From Actinomadura_C alba (GTDB taxonomy: Bacteria > Actinomycetota > Actinomycetes > Streptosporangiales > Streptosporangiaceae): 64,000 nt of DNA. Positions 36,720 through 43,784 of the stretch are shown one piece after another. Under the pieces are notes generated by a model, which was given only the letters and a program-made list of their open reading frames with translations, searched no databases and was not told the origin of the DNA. Each line of letters starts with the position of its first letter. The stretch's first letter is position 1. Location of the stretch: positions 1 through 64,000 of the forward strand of contig NZ_BAAAOK010000003.1 of the NCBI RefSeq assembly GCF_039530285.1, in the 5' to 3' direction. The position numbers and the translations under genes are program-made.

Positions 36720-37307
36720 TCAGGCGGCGGCGCGGCCGTTCATCAGGTCAGTCCAGAGGCGGCGCAGGTCCACGTCGAGCGCGCGGAGGATCCGCACCGA
36801 CTCGTTCGCGCCGTCGGCGAGCAGCCCCCAGAGCACGTCGTCACGGTCGGCTAGCCCGCGGCCCCTGCGGCGGGCCGCCCACGACGCCACCTCGACCACC
36901 TTCCGGCCGCCTTCGTCGAGCGTCAGGTCGGTCGCCGGGCCGGTGAGCGTTACCCGCAGCGGGCGGAGGCGCGAACGGTGCAGCCGCCAGAGCGCCGGAT
37001 CGTCGAGGCGCGTCGACGTGGCGGCCGACAGGCGGCGTCGGACCTGCTCGAGATCGATGCCGAGGGCGGCGAGCAGTTCCCCGTCCGGCGGCCGTGGGCC
37101 GCCGTCGCGCCGCCGGTCGATCTCGGCGTGCACCTCGGCGGCGGTGACGCCCAGGTCCGGAAGGCCCGGGCCGACCGGTCGCGCCTCGGCGAGGGCCAGC
37201 AGCAGGAAGTCGGTGCCGAGCCGCTCGCGCCCGGCCTCTTTCGCCAGCAGTCCGGCCCTGATCAGGGTGGTGCGCGCGGTGGGGGTGAATTTCGCGAGCA
37301 TCGTCAT
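36720..37307 (-). CDS. Clp N-terminal-domain-like protein
   Basis: 195 residues. The sequence FTPTARTTLIRAGLLAKEAGRERLGTDFLLLALAEA resembles the Clp repeat (ClpA/ClpC N-domain), and a second similar stretch lies near the C-terminus (VVEVASWAARRRGRGLADRDDVLWGLLADG). No AAA domain is present, so it may bind substrates or partners without unfolding them. ATG 37307 overlaps the HTH gene by 4 bp and uses GAGGG inside it. Pairs of Clp-N and HTH genes occur widely in actinobacteria. Confidence 0.8.
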   Translation of the reverse strand: MTMLAKFTPTARTTLIRAGLLAKEAGRERLGTDFLLLALAEARPVGPGLPDLGVTAAEVHAEIDRRRDGGPRPPDGELLAALGIDLEQVRRRLSAATSTRLDDPALWRLHRSRLRPLRVTLTGPATDLTLDEGGRKVVEVASWAARRRGRGLADRDDVLWGLLADGANESVRILRALDVDLRRLWTDLMNGRAAA

Positions 37308-37531
37308 GGCCGGCCCTCGGCTATCCGGCCGGCGTGCTTCTTGTGCGCGGACTGCCTGCGTACGCCCAGTGCGGAGGCGATCGCCTCCCATGACCAGCCC
37401 TGGGCGCGGGCGTTGCTCACGTGCAGAGCCTCGAGTTCTTCGGCCAGCCTGCGCAGGGCGGCCACCGCCGCCAGTCCGGTGGCCGGATCGCGGCTGTCCA
37501 CGGCCGCCGCCAGTTCCGTCATCGTCGTCAT
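37304..37531 (-). CDS. Small helix-turn-helix protein
   Basis: 75 residues. An N-terminal helical part is followed by an HTH: ALHVSNARAQGWSWEAIASALGVRRQSAHKKH, similar to the small Clp-associated HTH proteins (sigma-factor region-4-like). It is predicted to bind the twin palindromes immediately upstream (37534-37578) and repress its own promoter. The start ATG coincides with the predicted transcription start. Co-transcribed with the Clp-N-like gene. Confidence 0.85.
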   Translation of the reverse strand: MTTMTELAAAVDSRDPATGLAAVAALRRLAEELEALHVSNARAQGWSWEAIASALGVRRQSAHKKHAGRIAEGRP

Positions 37532-37533
37532 GG

Positions 37534-37578
37534 TGTCAGTCTAGGCTGACACGAGAAGAATGTCAGCCCAGGCTGACA
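37534..37578 (-). promoter_or_regulatory. Twin 18-bp palindromes over a leaderless promoter
   Basis: Read on the minus strand, palindrome 1 is TGTCAGCCTGGGCTGACA (37578-37561) and palindrome 2 is TGTCAGCCTAGACTGACA (37551-37534). Their starts are 27 bp apart. The last six bases of the first, CTGACA, fit a -35; TAGACT inside the second fits a -10; the spacer is 17 bp and 6 bases separate -10 from ATG 37531. Bound protein would cover both promoter elements. Confidence 0.85.
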
Positions 37579-37629
37579 TGGGCGACCGGAGCCGTCACCG
37601 CGCGAGACGGCCGCGGTGACCGGGCGGCC

Positions 37630-38382
37630 TCACCCGTTGTTGGCCGCGGCACCCACGATCACGGGCGCTCTCTGCTCCGTCGGGCCTTCGACCACGTCGG
37701 CGAGCACACAGGTGATGTTGTCCGGGCCGCCGCCCTGGTTGGCCAGCTCGATGAGCCGACGTACGGCCTCGTCGAGATCGTCGGTGCCGGTCAGCACCTC
37801 GTAGATCTGCTGCGGGCCGACGACCGCGGTCAGCCCGTCGGAGCACAGCAGATAGCGGTCGCCGACCTTGGCCTCGCGTGGCGACATGTCCGGCTCGCCC
37901 TCACTGCGGCCGTCGAGCACGCGGAACAGCACGTTGGACAGCCGTGACGGCCCGGCCTCGCCCTCGAGCAGCTTGTCGAGGGTGTGGTCTTCGGTGATCT
38001 GGAACAACTCGCCCCCGCGGAGCAGATAGCCGCGCGAGTCGCCGATGTGGGCCAGCGCCATGTACGGGCCCGACCACAGGAGGGCGGTCAGCGTGGTGCC
38101 CATCCGGTCGAGTTCCGGGTGCTCCGCGATCACATCGCGCAACCTCGCGTGGGCGCGTTCCACGGCCTCGCCGAGCGTGTCGACCAGCCGATCCGGCGGC
38201 ACCTGCGCGTCGACGGACCGGAGAGATTCGATGACCGTCGAGCTCGCGACCTCACCGCCGGCGTATCCGCCCATGCCGTCGGCGACTGCGAGCAGGAAGG
38301 GGCCCGCGTACGCGGAGTCCTCGTTGTTCTGGCGGCTGACCCCGACGTCCGAGCCTGCGGTGTACTTGATTGCGACGTTCAT
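37630..38382 (-). CDS. PP2C-family protein serine/threonine phosphatase
   Basis: 250 residues: SRQNNEDSAYA, VADGMGGYAGGEVAS, GTTLTALL, GDSRGYLLRGG and CSDGLTAVV are the metal-binding and catalytic motifs of PP2C phosphatases of the PstP type. It removes phosphate from Ser/Thr residues of target proteins. It lies 36 bp downstream of the response regulator gene, in an operon with a GAF histidine kinase, which suggests cross-talk between Ser/Thr and His-Asp signalling. PstP is normally linked to pknA/pknB; this one is separate. Confidence 0.9.
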   Translation of the reverse strand: MNVAIKYTAGSDVGVSRQNNEDSAYAGPFLLAVADGMGGYAGGEVASSTVIESLRSVDAQVPPDRLVDTLGEAVERAHARLRDVIAEHPELDRMGTTLTALLWSGPYMALAHIGDSRGYLLRGGELFQITEDHTLDKLLEGEAGPSRLSNVLFRVLDGRSEGEPDMSPREAKVGDRYLLCSDGLTAVVGPQQIYEVLTGTDDLDEAVRRLIELANQGGGPDNITCVLADVVEGPTEQRAPVIVGAAANNG

Positions 38383-38418
38383 ACTGATTTTGGATGTCGA
38401 TCTCGTGAGTAGGGTTCG

Positions 38419-39060
38419 CTAGCCCTCGACGAGCCCGTTCCGGACGGCGTGCAGAGCCGCCTGGGTACGGTCGGCGAGGCCGAGCTTCATCAGGATATTG
38501 GAAACATGGGTCTTGATCGTCTTCTCTGAGACAACAAGGGCACGGGCGATCTCCCGGTTGGACCGGCCGAGGGCGATCTGGACGAGCACTTCGCGCTCCC
38601 GTTCGGTCAGCGCGGCGAGCCCGGGATCCCGCCCGGCCCCGCCTCCTGCGGCCGGCGGGAGCATCGCGTCGGCGGCCTCGGGCGCGAACAGCACATGCCC
38701 GTCGTTCACCGCCCGGATGGCCCGCACGAGGGCGTCCGGGTCGACGTCTTTGTACAGGTAGCCGGCCGCGCTCGCGCGCACGGCCGGTGGCACCAGGGCG
38801 CGTTCGCTCATGCTGGTGAGCACGAGCACCCGCGCCCCGACCCCGCGGGCGCGCAGTTCGCCCAGCGCCGCCTGGCCGTCGACCCCGGGCATGTTGAGAT
38901 CGAGCAGGACCACGTCCGGTTCGAGCGACTCGGCCAGCGTGACCGCGTCGGTTCCGTCGGTCGCCTCGCCCACCACCTCGATGTCCTCTTGCACGCCGAG
39001 GAAGGTCCGCAGTCCCTGCCGTACGACGGGATGGTCATCGGCGATCAGCACGCGGATCAC
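38419..39060 (-). CDS. NarL/LuxR-type response regulator
   Basis: 213 residues. Receiver domain: LIADDHPVVRQGL at the start, phosphoacceptor Asp in VVLLDLNMPG (about residue 54) and Lys in YLYKDVDPD. The LuxR HTH is at about 145-210 (LTEREREVLVQIALGRSNREIARALVVSEKTIKTHV). It is the partner of the kinase encoded directly upstream with 4-bp overlap. Targets are unknown; the dyads in this window do not point to one. Confidence 0.93.
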   Translation of the reverse strand: MIRVLIADDHPVVRQGLRTFLGVQEDIEVVGEATDGTDAVTLAESLEPDVVLLDLNMPGVDGQAALGELRARGVGARVLVLTSMSERALVPPAVRASAAGYLYKDVDPDALVRAIRAVNDGHVLFAPEAADAMLPPAAGGGAGRDPGLAALTEREREVLVQIALGRSNREIARALVVSEKTIKTHVSNILMKLGLADRTQAALHAVRNGLVEG

Positions 39061-40199
39061 AGCGGGACCTCCAGCCGGACGAGTGTGCCGTCGCCGCCCC
39101 CGGACCCGATGGTCAGGGTGCCCCCGATCGACATGGCCCGGTCTCGCATCGATGTCAGCCCCAGCCCGTCGCGGCCGCTCTCGGCCGCGACGTCGAATCC
39201 GCCGCCGTCGTCATAGACCTCCAGGATCACATGGCCGGCCGAAGTTGACAGCCGTACGGTGATCCTGGTCGCCCGGGCGTGTCGCAACGCGTTGAACAAC
39301 GCCTCCTGGGCGACGCGGAACGTCACCGCCTCACCCTGGCCGGTCAGCGCGATCCCCGGGTCGGCGGCGAACGTGAGCTCGGCGTCGTAGACCCGGTCGA
39401 GCACTTCGACGTGCTTGCGCAGTGAAGCGACGAGGCCGTCGCCGGTGAGGTCGGCCGGGCGCAGCTCGAAGATCACGGCGCGCAGCTCGGCGAGCGCCTC
39501 GCCGGCGAGCCGCTCGACCCGCTCGAGCTCCGCGACCGTACGGTCCGGATCGCGGACCGCCAGCGCGGCGGCCGCACGTGCGGTCAGCCGGAGCGAGAAG
39601 AGCTTCTGGGCCACCGCGTCGTGCAGCTCACGGGCAAGCCGGTTGCGCTCCTCGACGACGGTCAGCTCACGCCCGCGCTCGTGCAGCCGCGCATTGGTCA
39701 GGGCCATGGCCGCGTGCGCCGCGAAGAGCGTGAGCAACTCCTCATCGTCCTCGGTGAAGCCGCCGGGGACGCGCTTGTTGGCGAGGAAGATGATGCCCAG
39801 CGTCTGGTCGCCGTCGCGGATCGGTACCCCGAGGAAGTCCTTGAGGATCGGGTGCGCGGTCGGCCAGCCGTCGAAGTCGGGTTCCCTGCGGATGTCGGTG
39901 AGGCGATGCGTCCGCGGCTCCCGGAGCATCACGGCCAGCATGCCGTGCTGGCGGGGCAGCGGCCCGATCGCCGCCCACTCCTCGTCCGAGACTCCCTCGA
40001 CGACGAACTCGGCGAAGGACCCCTGTTCGTCGGGCACGCCCAGCGCGCCGTGGCGGGCGTCCAGCAGCTGGGCCGCCGCCCGCACGATGACCTGCAACAC
40101 CTCCTGCACGGACAGGTGCCGCGTGACGGCGAGCACCGCCGCGCTCACGGCGTGAAGGGCGACCCCCCGGTCGGCGCAGGCCGTGCATTGAGTGTTCAC
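39057..40199 (-). CDS. GAF-domain sensor histidine kinase (NarL-partner type)
   Basis: 380 residues. GAF domain (about 25-165: LLDARHGALGVPDEQG, FLGVPIRDGDQTLGIIFLANK), HisKA_3 phosphorylation site ERNRLARELHDAVAQKLFSL and HATPase with DDGGGFDV and GLGLTSMRDRA. It has no membrane helix, so it senses a cytoplasmic or redox signal, somewhat like DevS/DosT kinases though with a single GAF. ATG 40199 overlaps the upstream gene by 4 bp. Confidence 0.92.
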   Translation of the reverse strand: MNTQCTACADRGVALHAVSAAVLAVTRHLSVQEVLQVIVRAAAQLLDARHGALGVPDEQGSFAEFVVEGVSDEEWAAIGPLPRQHGMLAVMLREPRTHRLTDIRREPDFDGWPTAHPILKDFLGVPIRDGDQTLGIIFLANKRVPGGFTEDDEELLTLFAAHAAMALTNARLHERGRELTVVEERNRLARELHDAVAQKLFSLRLTARAAAALAVRDPDRTVAELERVERLAGEALAELRAVIFELRPADLTGDGLVASLRKHVEVLDRVYDAELTFAADPGIALTGQGEAVTFRVAQEALFNALRHARATRITVRLSTSAGHVILEVYDDGGGFDVAAESGRDGLGLTSMRDRAMSIGGTLTIGSGGGDGTLVRLEVPL

Positions 40200-40981
40200 G
40201 GCACCGGATCGAATGCGCTGTTGTGGGCGGCGACGCTGGCGCGCCGTACGGCTCGGTCGAGCAGGCGCAGGGCGTCGGCGCGCCGGCGCATCTGGTCGGC
40301 GGTGAGTCCCTCGCTCTCCACCCGCCGGGCCAGGTCGACGACCACGGACAGCCGCCCGGCCAGGGCGGCCACGCGGTGCGCGCGCGCATGGTAACCGGGT
40401 GCCAGTTCGCCCGCCGGCTCACCGCGATGGGACTCCCGCACGGCGGTGAGGGCCTCGGCCATCTCGGGCCGCCAGTCCGTCACATCCTCGACCATGAGGA
40501 GCGCGTCCGTCGCGTCCCTGAGGGCGAGGGACAACTGGTGGTCGGCCTCCGGCAGCGATGGCACGTCGGCGACGCCCGGCCGCGCGTTGAGAACGTTCCA
40601 CCGCACGCCGACGTAGGAGGAGCCGCGGCGATCCTCGGCCGGCACGAGACCGACGGGCCCGGAGGTCAGGGTGACGAGGGCGGCCCCACCCGCCTCGAGC
40701 GCGGCCGTGTTGAGCTCCGGCGGCCCGGTGAGCCCCAGGAGGTCGCCGGGGACCGGCAGGGCCAGCTTGAGCGCGCTCATCCCGGCCACCCGCAGACAGC
40801 CCAGCCCGCGCCGCAGGGGGATCTCGCCGCTCTCTCCCGGGATGCCGGTCACCACGTGCTGGCCGCACATCTGTTCGACGGCATCGGCGGCCTCGTCGAG
40901 CCCCACGTGGCCGCTCAACCAGGCGTTGCCCCAGGCGACGAGTGCAGGGGAGGCTTGTGCGACGTGCATGCCGACCACCAT
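40196..40981 (-). CDS. Hypothetical protein co-transcribed with sensor kinase
   Basis: 261 residues with Ala/Leu-rich composition and good codon bias. Start MVVGMHVAQASPALVAWGNAWLSGHVG at 40981 is preferred because GGAG lies 6 bases upstream; ATG 40999 is possible. No membrane helix or known motif was recognised; the C-terminal half looks helical. It is the first gene of a four-gene operon (unknown, kinase, regulator, phosphatase) and could be an input or modulator of that system. Divergent from the ABC ATPase gene, 59 bp apart. Confidence 0.7.
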   Translation of the reverse strand: MVVGMHVAQASPALVAWGNAWLSGHVGLDEAADAVEQMCGQHVVTGIPGESGEIPLRRGLGCLRVAGMSALKLALPVPGDLLGLTGPPELNTAALEAGGAALVTLTSGPVGLVPAEDRRGSSYVGVRWNVLNARPGVADVPSLPEADHQLSLALRDATDALLMVEDVTDWRPEMAEALTAVRESHRGEPAGELAPGYHARAHRVAALAGRLSVVVDLARRVESEGLTADQMRRRADALRLLDRAVRRASVAAHNSAFDPVP

Positions 40982-41040
40982 AAGTGCTCCAGATGGCATA
41001 AGTTCGTCCACTGAGACGGGATTCCTTGGGGAAGGGCGCG

Positions 41041-41829
41041 ATGACCGGAGAGGTACTGCAACTTCACGGTGTCGGGGTCCGACGCGACGGGGCGGCACTG
41101 CTCCGGAACATCGACTGGACGGTCAACGAGAGCGAGCGGTGGGTCATCATCGGTCCCAACGGGGCCGGTAAGACGACGCTTTTGCAGGTGGCGGCCACCA
41201 CACTGCATCCGAGCGAGGGCACCGTCTCGGTGCTCGGCGAGCGGCTGGGCAAGACCGATGTCTTCGACCTGAGACCGCGCATCGGCTTCACGAGCGCGGC
41301 GGTCGCCGAGAAGGTGCCCGCGAACGAGAAGGTCATCGACCTGGTGCTGACGGGCTCGTACGCCATCATCGGGCGGTGGAAGGAGGAGTACGACTCCACC
41401 GACCTCACCCGGGCCGTCGAACTGCTCGACGCGCTCGGCTGCGCGAGCCTGATCCGGCGTCGTTTCTCGACCCTGTCGGAGGGCGAGCGCAAGCGAGTGC
41501 TGATCGCCCGGGCGCTGATGCCCGACCCCGAGCTGTTGCTGCTCGACGAGCCCGCCGCCGGTCTCGACCTGGGCGGCCGCGAGAACCTGCTGGCCCGGCT
41601 CAGTCGGCTGGCCGACGATCCGATGGCACCCTCGATGGTGCTCGTGACCCACCACGTGGAAGAGGTGCCCGAGGGCTTCACGCACGCGCTGCTGATCCGG
41701 CGCGGCTCGGTGATCGCCATGGGGAAGGTCGACGAGGTGTTCACGAGCCGGCACCTGACGAAGTGCTTCGGGCTGCCGCTGACCGTCGAGCGTCAGGACG
41801 GGCGCTGGTACGCGCGCGCCACTCGCTGA
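41041..41829 (+). CDS. ABC transporter ATP-binding protein
   Basis: 262 residues: Walker A GPNGAGKTT, Q-loop region, signature LSEGERKRV, Walker B LLLLDEPAAGLD and H-loop LVTHHVEE. The LSEGE signature and overall pattern recall ModF/iron-chelate-type stand-alone ATPases. No permease for it is adjacent; the TSUP permease that follows belongs to a non-ABC family. ATG 41041 has GGGAAGGG upstream. Cargo is unknown. Confidence 0.88.
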   Translation: MTGEVLQLHGVGVRRDGAALLRNIDWTVNESERWVIIGPNGAGKTTLLQVAATTLHPSEGTVSVLGERLGKTDVFDLRPRIGFTSAAVAEKVPANEKVIDLVLTGSYAIIGRWKEEYDSTDLTRAVELLDALGCASLIRRRFSTLSEGERKRVLIARALMPDPELLLLDEPAAGLDLGGRENLLARLSRLADDPMAPSMVLVTHHVEEVPEGFTHALLIRRGSVIAMGKVDEVFTSRHLTKCFGLPLTVERQDGRWYARATR

Positions 41830-41908
41830 CGGTGACGGTGACGGCGGCGGGGGCGGAAATCGGTCCCTGGTCTCACCGCGTGATCGGGCCGGTTCTACCA
41901 TCGAGCGC

Positions 41909-41944
41909 GTGACCAGCACGTTCGGCCGGGCCGAGTTCGGGTGA
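41909..41944 (+). CDS. Possible leaderless 11-codon upstream ORF
   Basis: GTG 41909 follows TACCAT (41896-41901) by 7 bases, as in a leaderless message. The frame encodes VTSTFGRAEFG and its TGA (41942-41944) overlaps the GTG start of the permease gene. The permease lacks a Shine-Dalgarno, so coupled translation is plausible. It contains no Cys, unlike the attenuator peptides of sulfur genes in mycobacteria. Confidence 0.35.
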   Translation: MTSTFGRAEFG

Positions 41945-42696
41945 ATGCCCTCGAGGCGGTAGCCGTCTTCGGCGCCGGCACCGCGGCGGGCGGAATCAAC
42001 GCGGTCGTGGGCTCCGGGTCGCTCTTCACCTTTCCCGTCCTCATCGCCCTCGGGTACCCGCCGGTCGTCGCGAACGTGTCCAACAACGTCGGCCTGGTGC
42101 CGGGCTCGGCGGCGGGGGTCTTCGGTTACCGCAGGGAGCTCGACGGGCAGCGCGGCCGGCTGATCCGGCTCGGCGTCGCCTCCGTGCTCGGGTCGCTCCT
42201 CGGCGGTGCGCTGCTGCTCAGCGTGCTCAAGGGCGCGTTCGACGTCATCGTCCCCGTGCTGATCCTGATCGCGCTGGTGCTCGTGATCGTCCAGCCGCGG
42301 CTGAACGGGTGGCTGGCGGCGCGGCGCGAGAAGCACCACCCGCACGGTGGGCCGTGGCTCTGGGCCGGTGTCTTCGGCGCCGGCGTCTACGGGGGTTATT
42401 TCGGCGCGGCCCAGGGCGTCGTCCTGATCGCGCTGCTCGGCATCTTCCTCGACGACGACCTGCAACGGATCGTCGGCACCAAGAACGTGCTGACGGGTCT
42501 GGTCAACGCGGCCGCCGCGGTGCTCTTCGTGGCAGTGGCCGACGTCGACTGGGCGGTGGTCGCGCTCATCGCGATCGGATCGACGCTCGGTGGGCTGCTG
42601 GGCGCGGCCTTCGGGCGCCGGTTGCCGGCCGCGGCGCTGCGTGCCTTCATCGTGGCCGTCGGCCTCATCGCGGTCGGCAAGCTTCTCCTCGGCTGA
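41941..42696 (+). CDS. TauE/SafE-family (TSUP) membrane permease
   Basis: 251 residues with about eight membrane helices in two homologous halves: GTAAGGINAVVGSGSLFTFPVLI and GVYGGYFGAAQGVVLI show the paired GG-rich motifs of the family. Members export sulfite or sulfoacetate or move other organic anions; the cargo here is not known. GTG 41941 overlaps the stop of the short upstream ORF. It follows the ABC ATPase after 111 bp with a probable promoter between them. Confidence 0.87.
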   Translation: MNALEAVAVFGAGTAAGGINAVVGSGSLFTFPVLIALGYPPVVANVSNNVGLVPGSAAGVFGYRRELDGQRGRLIRLGVASVLGSLLGGALLLSVLKGAFDVIVPVLILIALVLVIVQPRLNGWLAARREKHHPHGGPWLWAGVFGAGVYGGYFGAAQGVVLIALLGIFLDDDLQRIVGTKNVLTGLVNAAAAVLFVAVADVDWAVVALIAIGSTLGGLLGAAFGRRLPAAALRAFIVAVGLIAVGKLLLG

Positions 42697-42784
42697 CCAG
42701 CCGATTCGTCGTCAATGACCGGTTCAACCGAACCCTCAGTGGGTATAACTCGAATATACGTTCGACGAGGCGGAGGGTCACGCC

Positions 42785-43042
42785 ATGAAGGGCGACTGGG
42801 TCGAAATCGTCATCGATGCCGGCGGGGTGACGCGGACGTACGAGGTGGTCGCCACCCGCGCCGGGCGGCGGGTCGACATCACGAACAGGCGGGGTGTGGT
42901 CGAGGTCAGCGAGGTGACGCGGACGGGCACCCCGGTGCGCACGGCCCGGTTCATGGCCAGCCGGATCCTCGCGCTGGTGGAGCACCCGGTGACGGGTGAC
43001 GGGCAGGCCAGGCCATCGGGCGAGGGCTCCGAGGGGCATTGA
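42785..43042 (+). CDS. Small hypothetical protein, about 85 residues
   Basis: ATG 42785 has GGAGGG 6-7 bases upstream. The sequence starts MKGDWVEIVIDAGGVTRTYEV and is beta-rich in pattern (alternating charged/hydrophobic residues) with a basic middle and a polar tail. Coding bias is good. The family is not recognised with certainty. A TATAACT-like element at about 42745 may be its promoter. A strong terminator follows. Confidence 0.7.
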   Translation: MKGDWVEIVIDAGGVTRTYEVVATRAGRRVDITNRRGVVEVSEVTRTGTPVRTARFMASRILALVEHPVTGDGQARPSGEGSEGH

Positions 43043-43051
43043 GGTCACGCG

Positions 43052-43096
43052 CGGCCGGCGGGCTCCCGCCGGCCGTCCGCGACCTCGTTTTTTTTT
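43052..43096 (+). terminator. Intrinsic terminator with T9 tract
   Basis: CGGCCGGCGGG (43052-43062) pairs with CCCGCCGGCCG (43065-43075); after 12 bases a run of nine T follows (43088-43096), unusual for this GC-rich DNA. Confidence 0.75.
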
Positions 43097-43205
43097 ACCC
43101 GCGTCCGCTCGGATGTCAACCAAGGCGGCGATTACTCAGAGCAATGAAAGGGTAGCGTTGTGTGTGGATCGGCCCTGCGACCTGATCGAGAAGGGTTCCC
43201 CCATC

Positions 43206-43727
43206 ATGACGCAGCTCGACGACGTTATCGCCCACGCCGACGCTCCCGGCGGGAACCCGGATGCCACCGAGGGGCCTGTCGAGCCCGGGCTCGACCCCGC
43301 CTCCGGAGCCGGCTGGCTCACCCCGGCCGACGTGCACAACAAGGTGTTCGCCACCGTCCGCTTCCGCGAGGGCTACGACCTGGGTGAGGTCGACACCTTT
43401 CTGTACGAGGTCGAGACCACGTTGACCAGGGTGCTGCGCGACAACGCGGCGCTGAGGGCCCGGCTCGAGTCCTCCCGGCACGGCACGGGAACGGCGGGCG
43501 ACAGCGCTTCGCGCATCGTCGCGCTGGCCCAGCAGACCGCTGACCGGGCGATCGAGGAGGCCCACCAGCAGGCCCGAGAGATCATCGCGGTGGCCCGCGA
43601 CAGGGCCGACGTCGTCAGGCGCGAGGCCCTCGACTACGGCGGCCGGCTCAGGGAGACCCTGGAGAGCCAGATCGATCAGTTGCGCGGCCTGCTCGTCGAG
43701 ATCGACGAGCGGGAGGAGTCCTACTGA
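43206..43727 (+). CDS. DivIVA-domain protein
   Basis: 173 residues. LTPADVHNKVFATVRFREGYDLGEVDTFLYEVETTLT (about 40-76) is the DivIVA N-terminal motif that binds curved membrane; the remainder is a coiled coil. Wag31/DivIVA marks cell poles and hyphal tips; this shorter, acidic-leader version is probably a paralogue with an accessory role. ATG 43206 has GAGAAGGG about 10 bases upstream; the longer frame from 42996 overlaps the terminator and is rejected. Confidence 0.85.
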   Translation: MTQLDDVIAHADAPGGNPDATEGPVEPGLDPASGAGWLTPADVHNKVFATVRFREGYDLGEVDTFLYEVETTLTRVLRDNAALRARLESSRHGTGTAGDSASRIVALAQQTADRAIEEAHQQAREIIAVARDRADVVRREALDYGGRLRETLESQIDQLRGLLVEIDEREESY

Positions 43728-43784
43728 CGCCCGTGCGGGCGGTCGATCAGCAAGTGGTGCCGGTTCGTCGAGGAGGTGTCGCGC

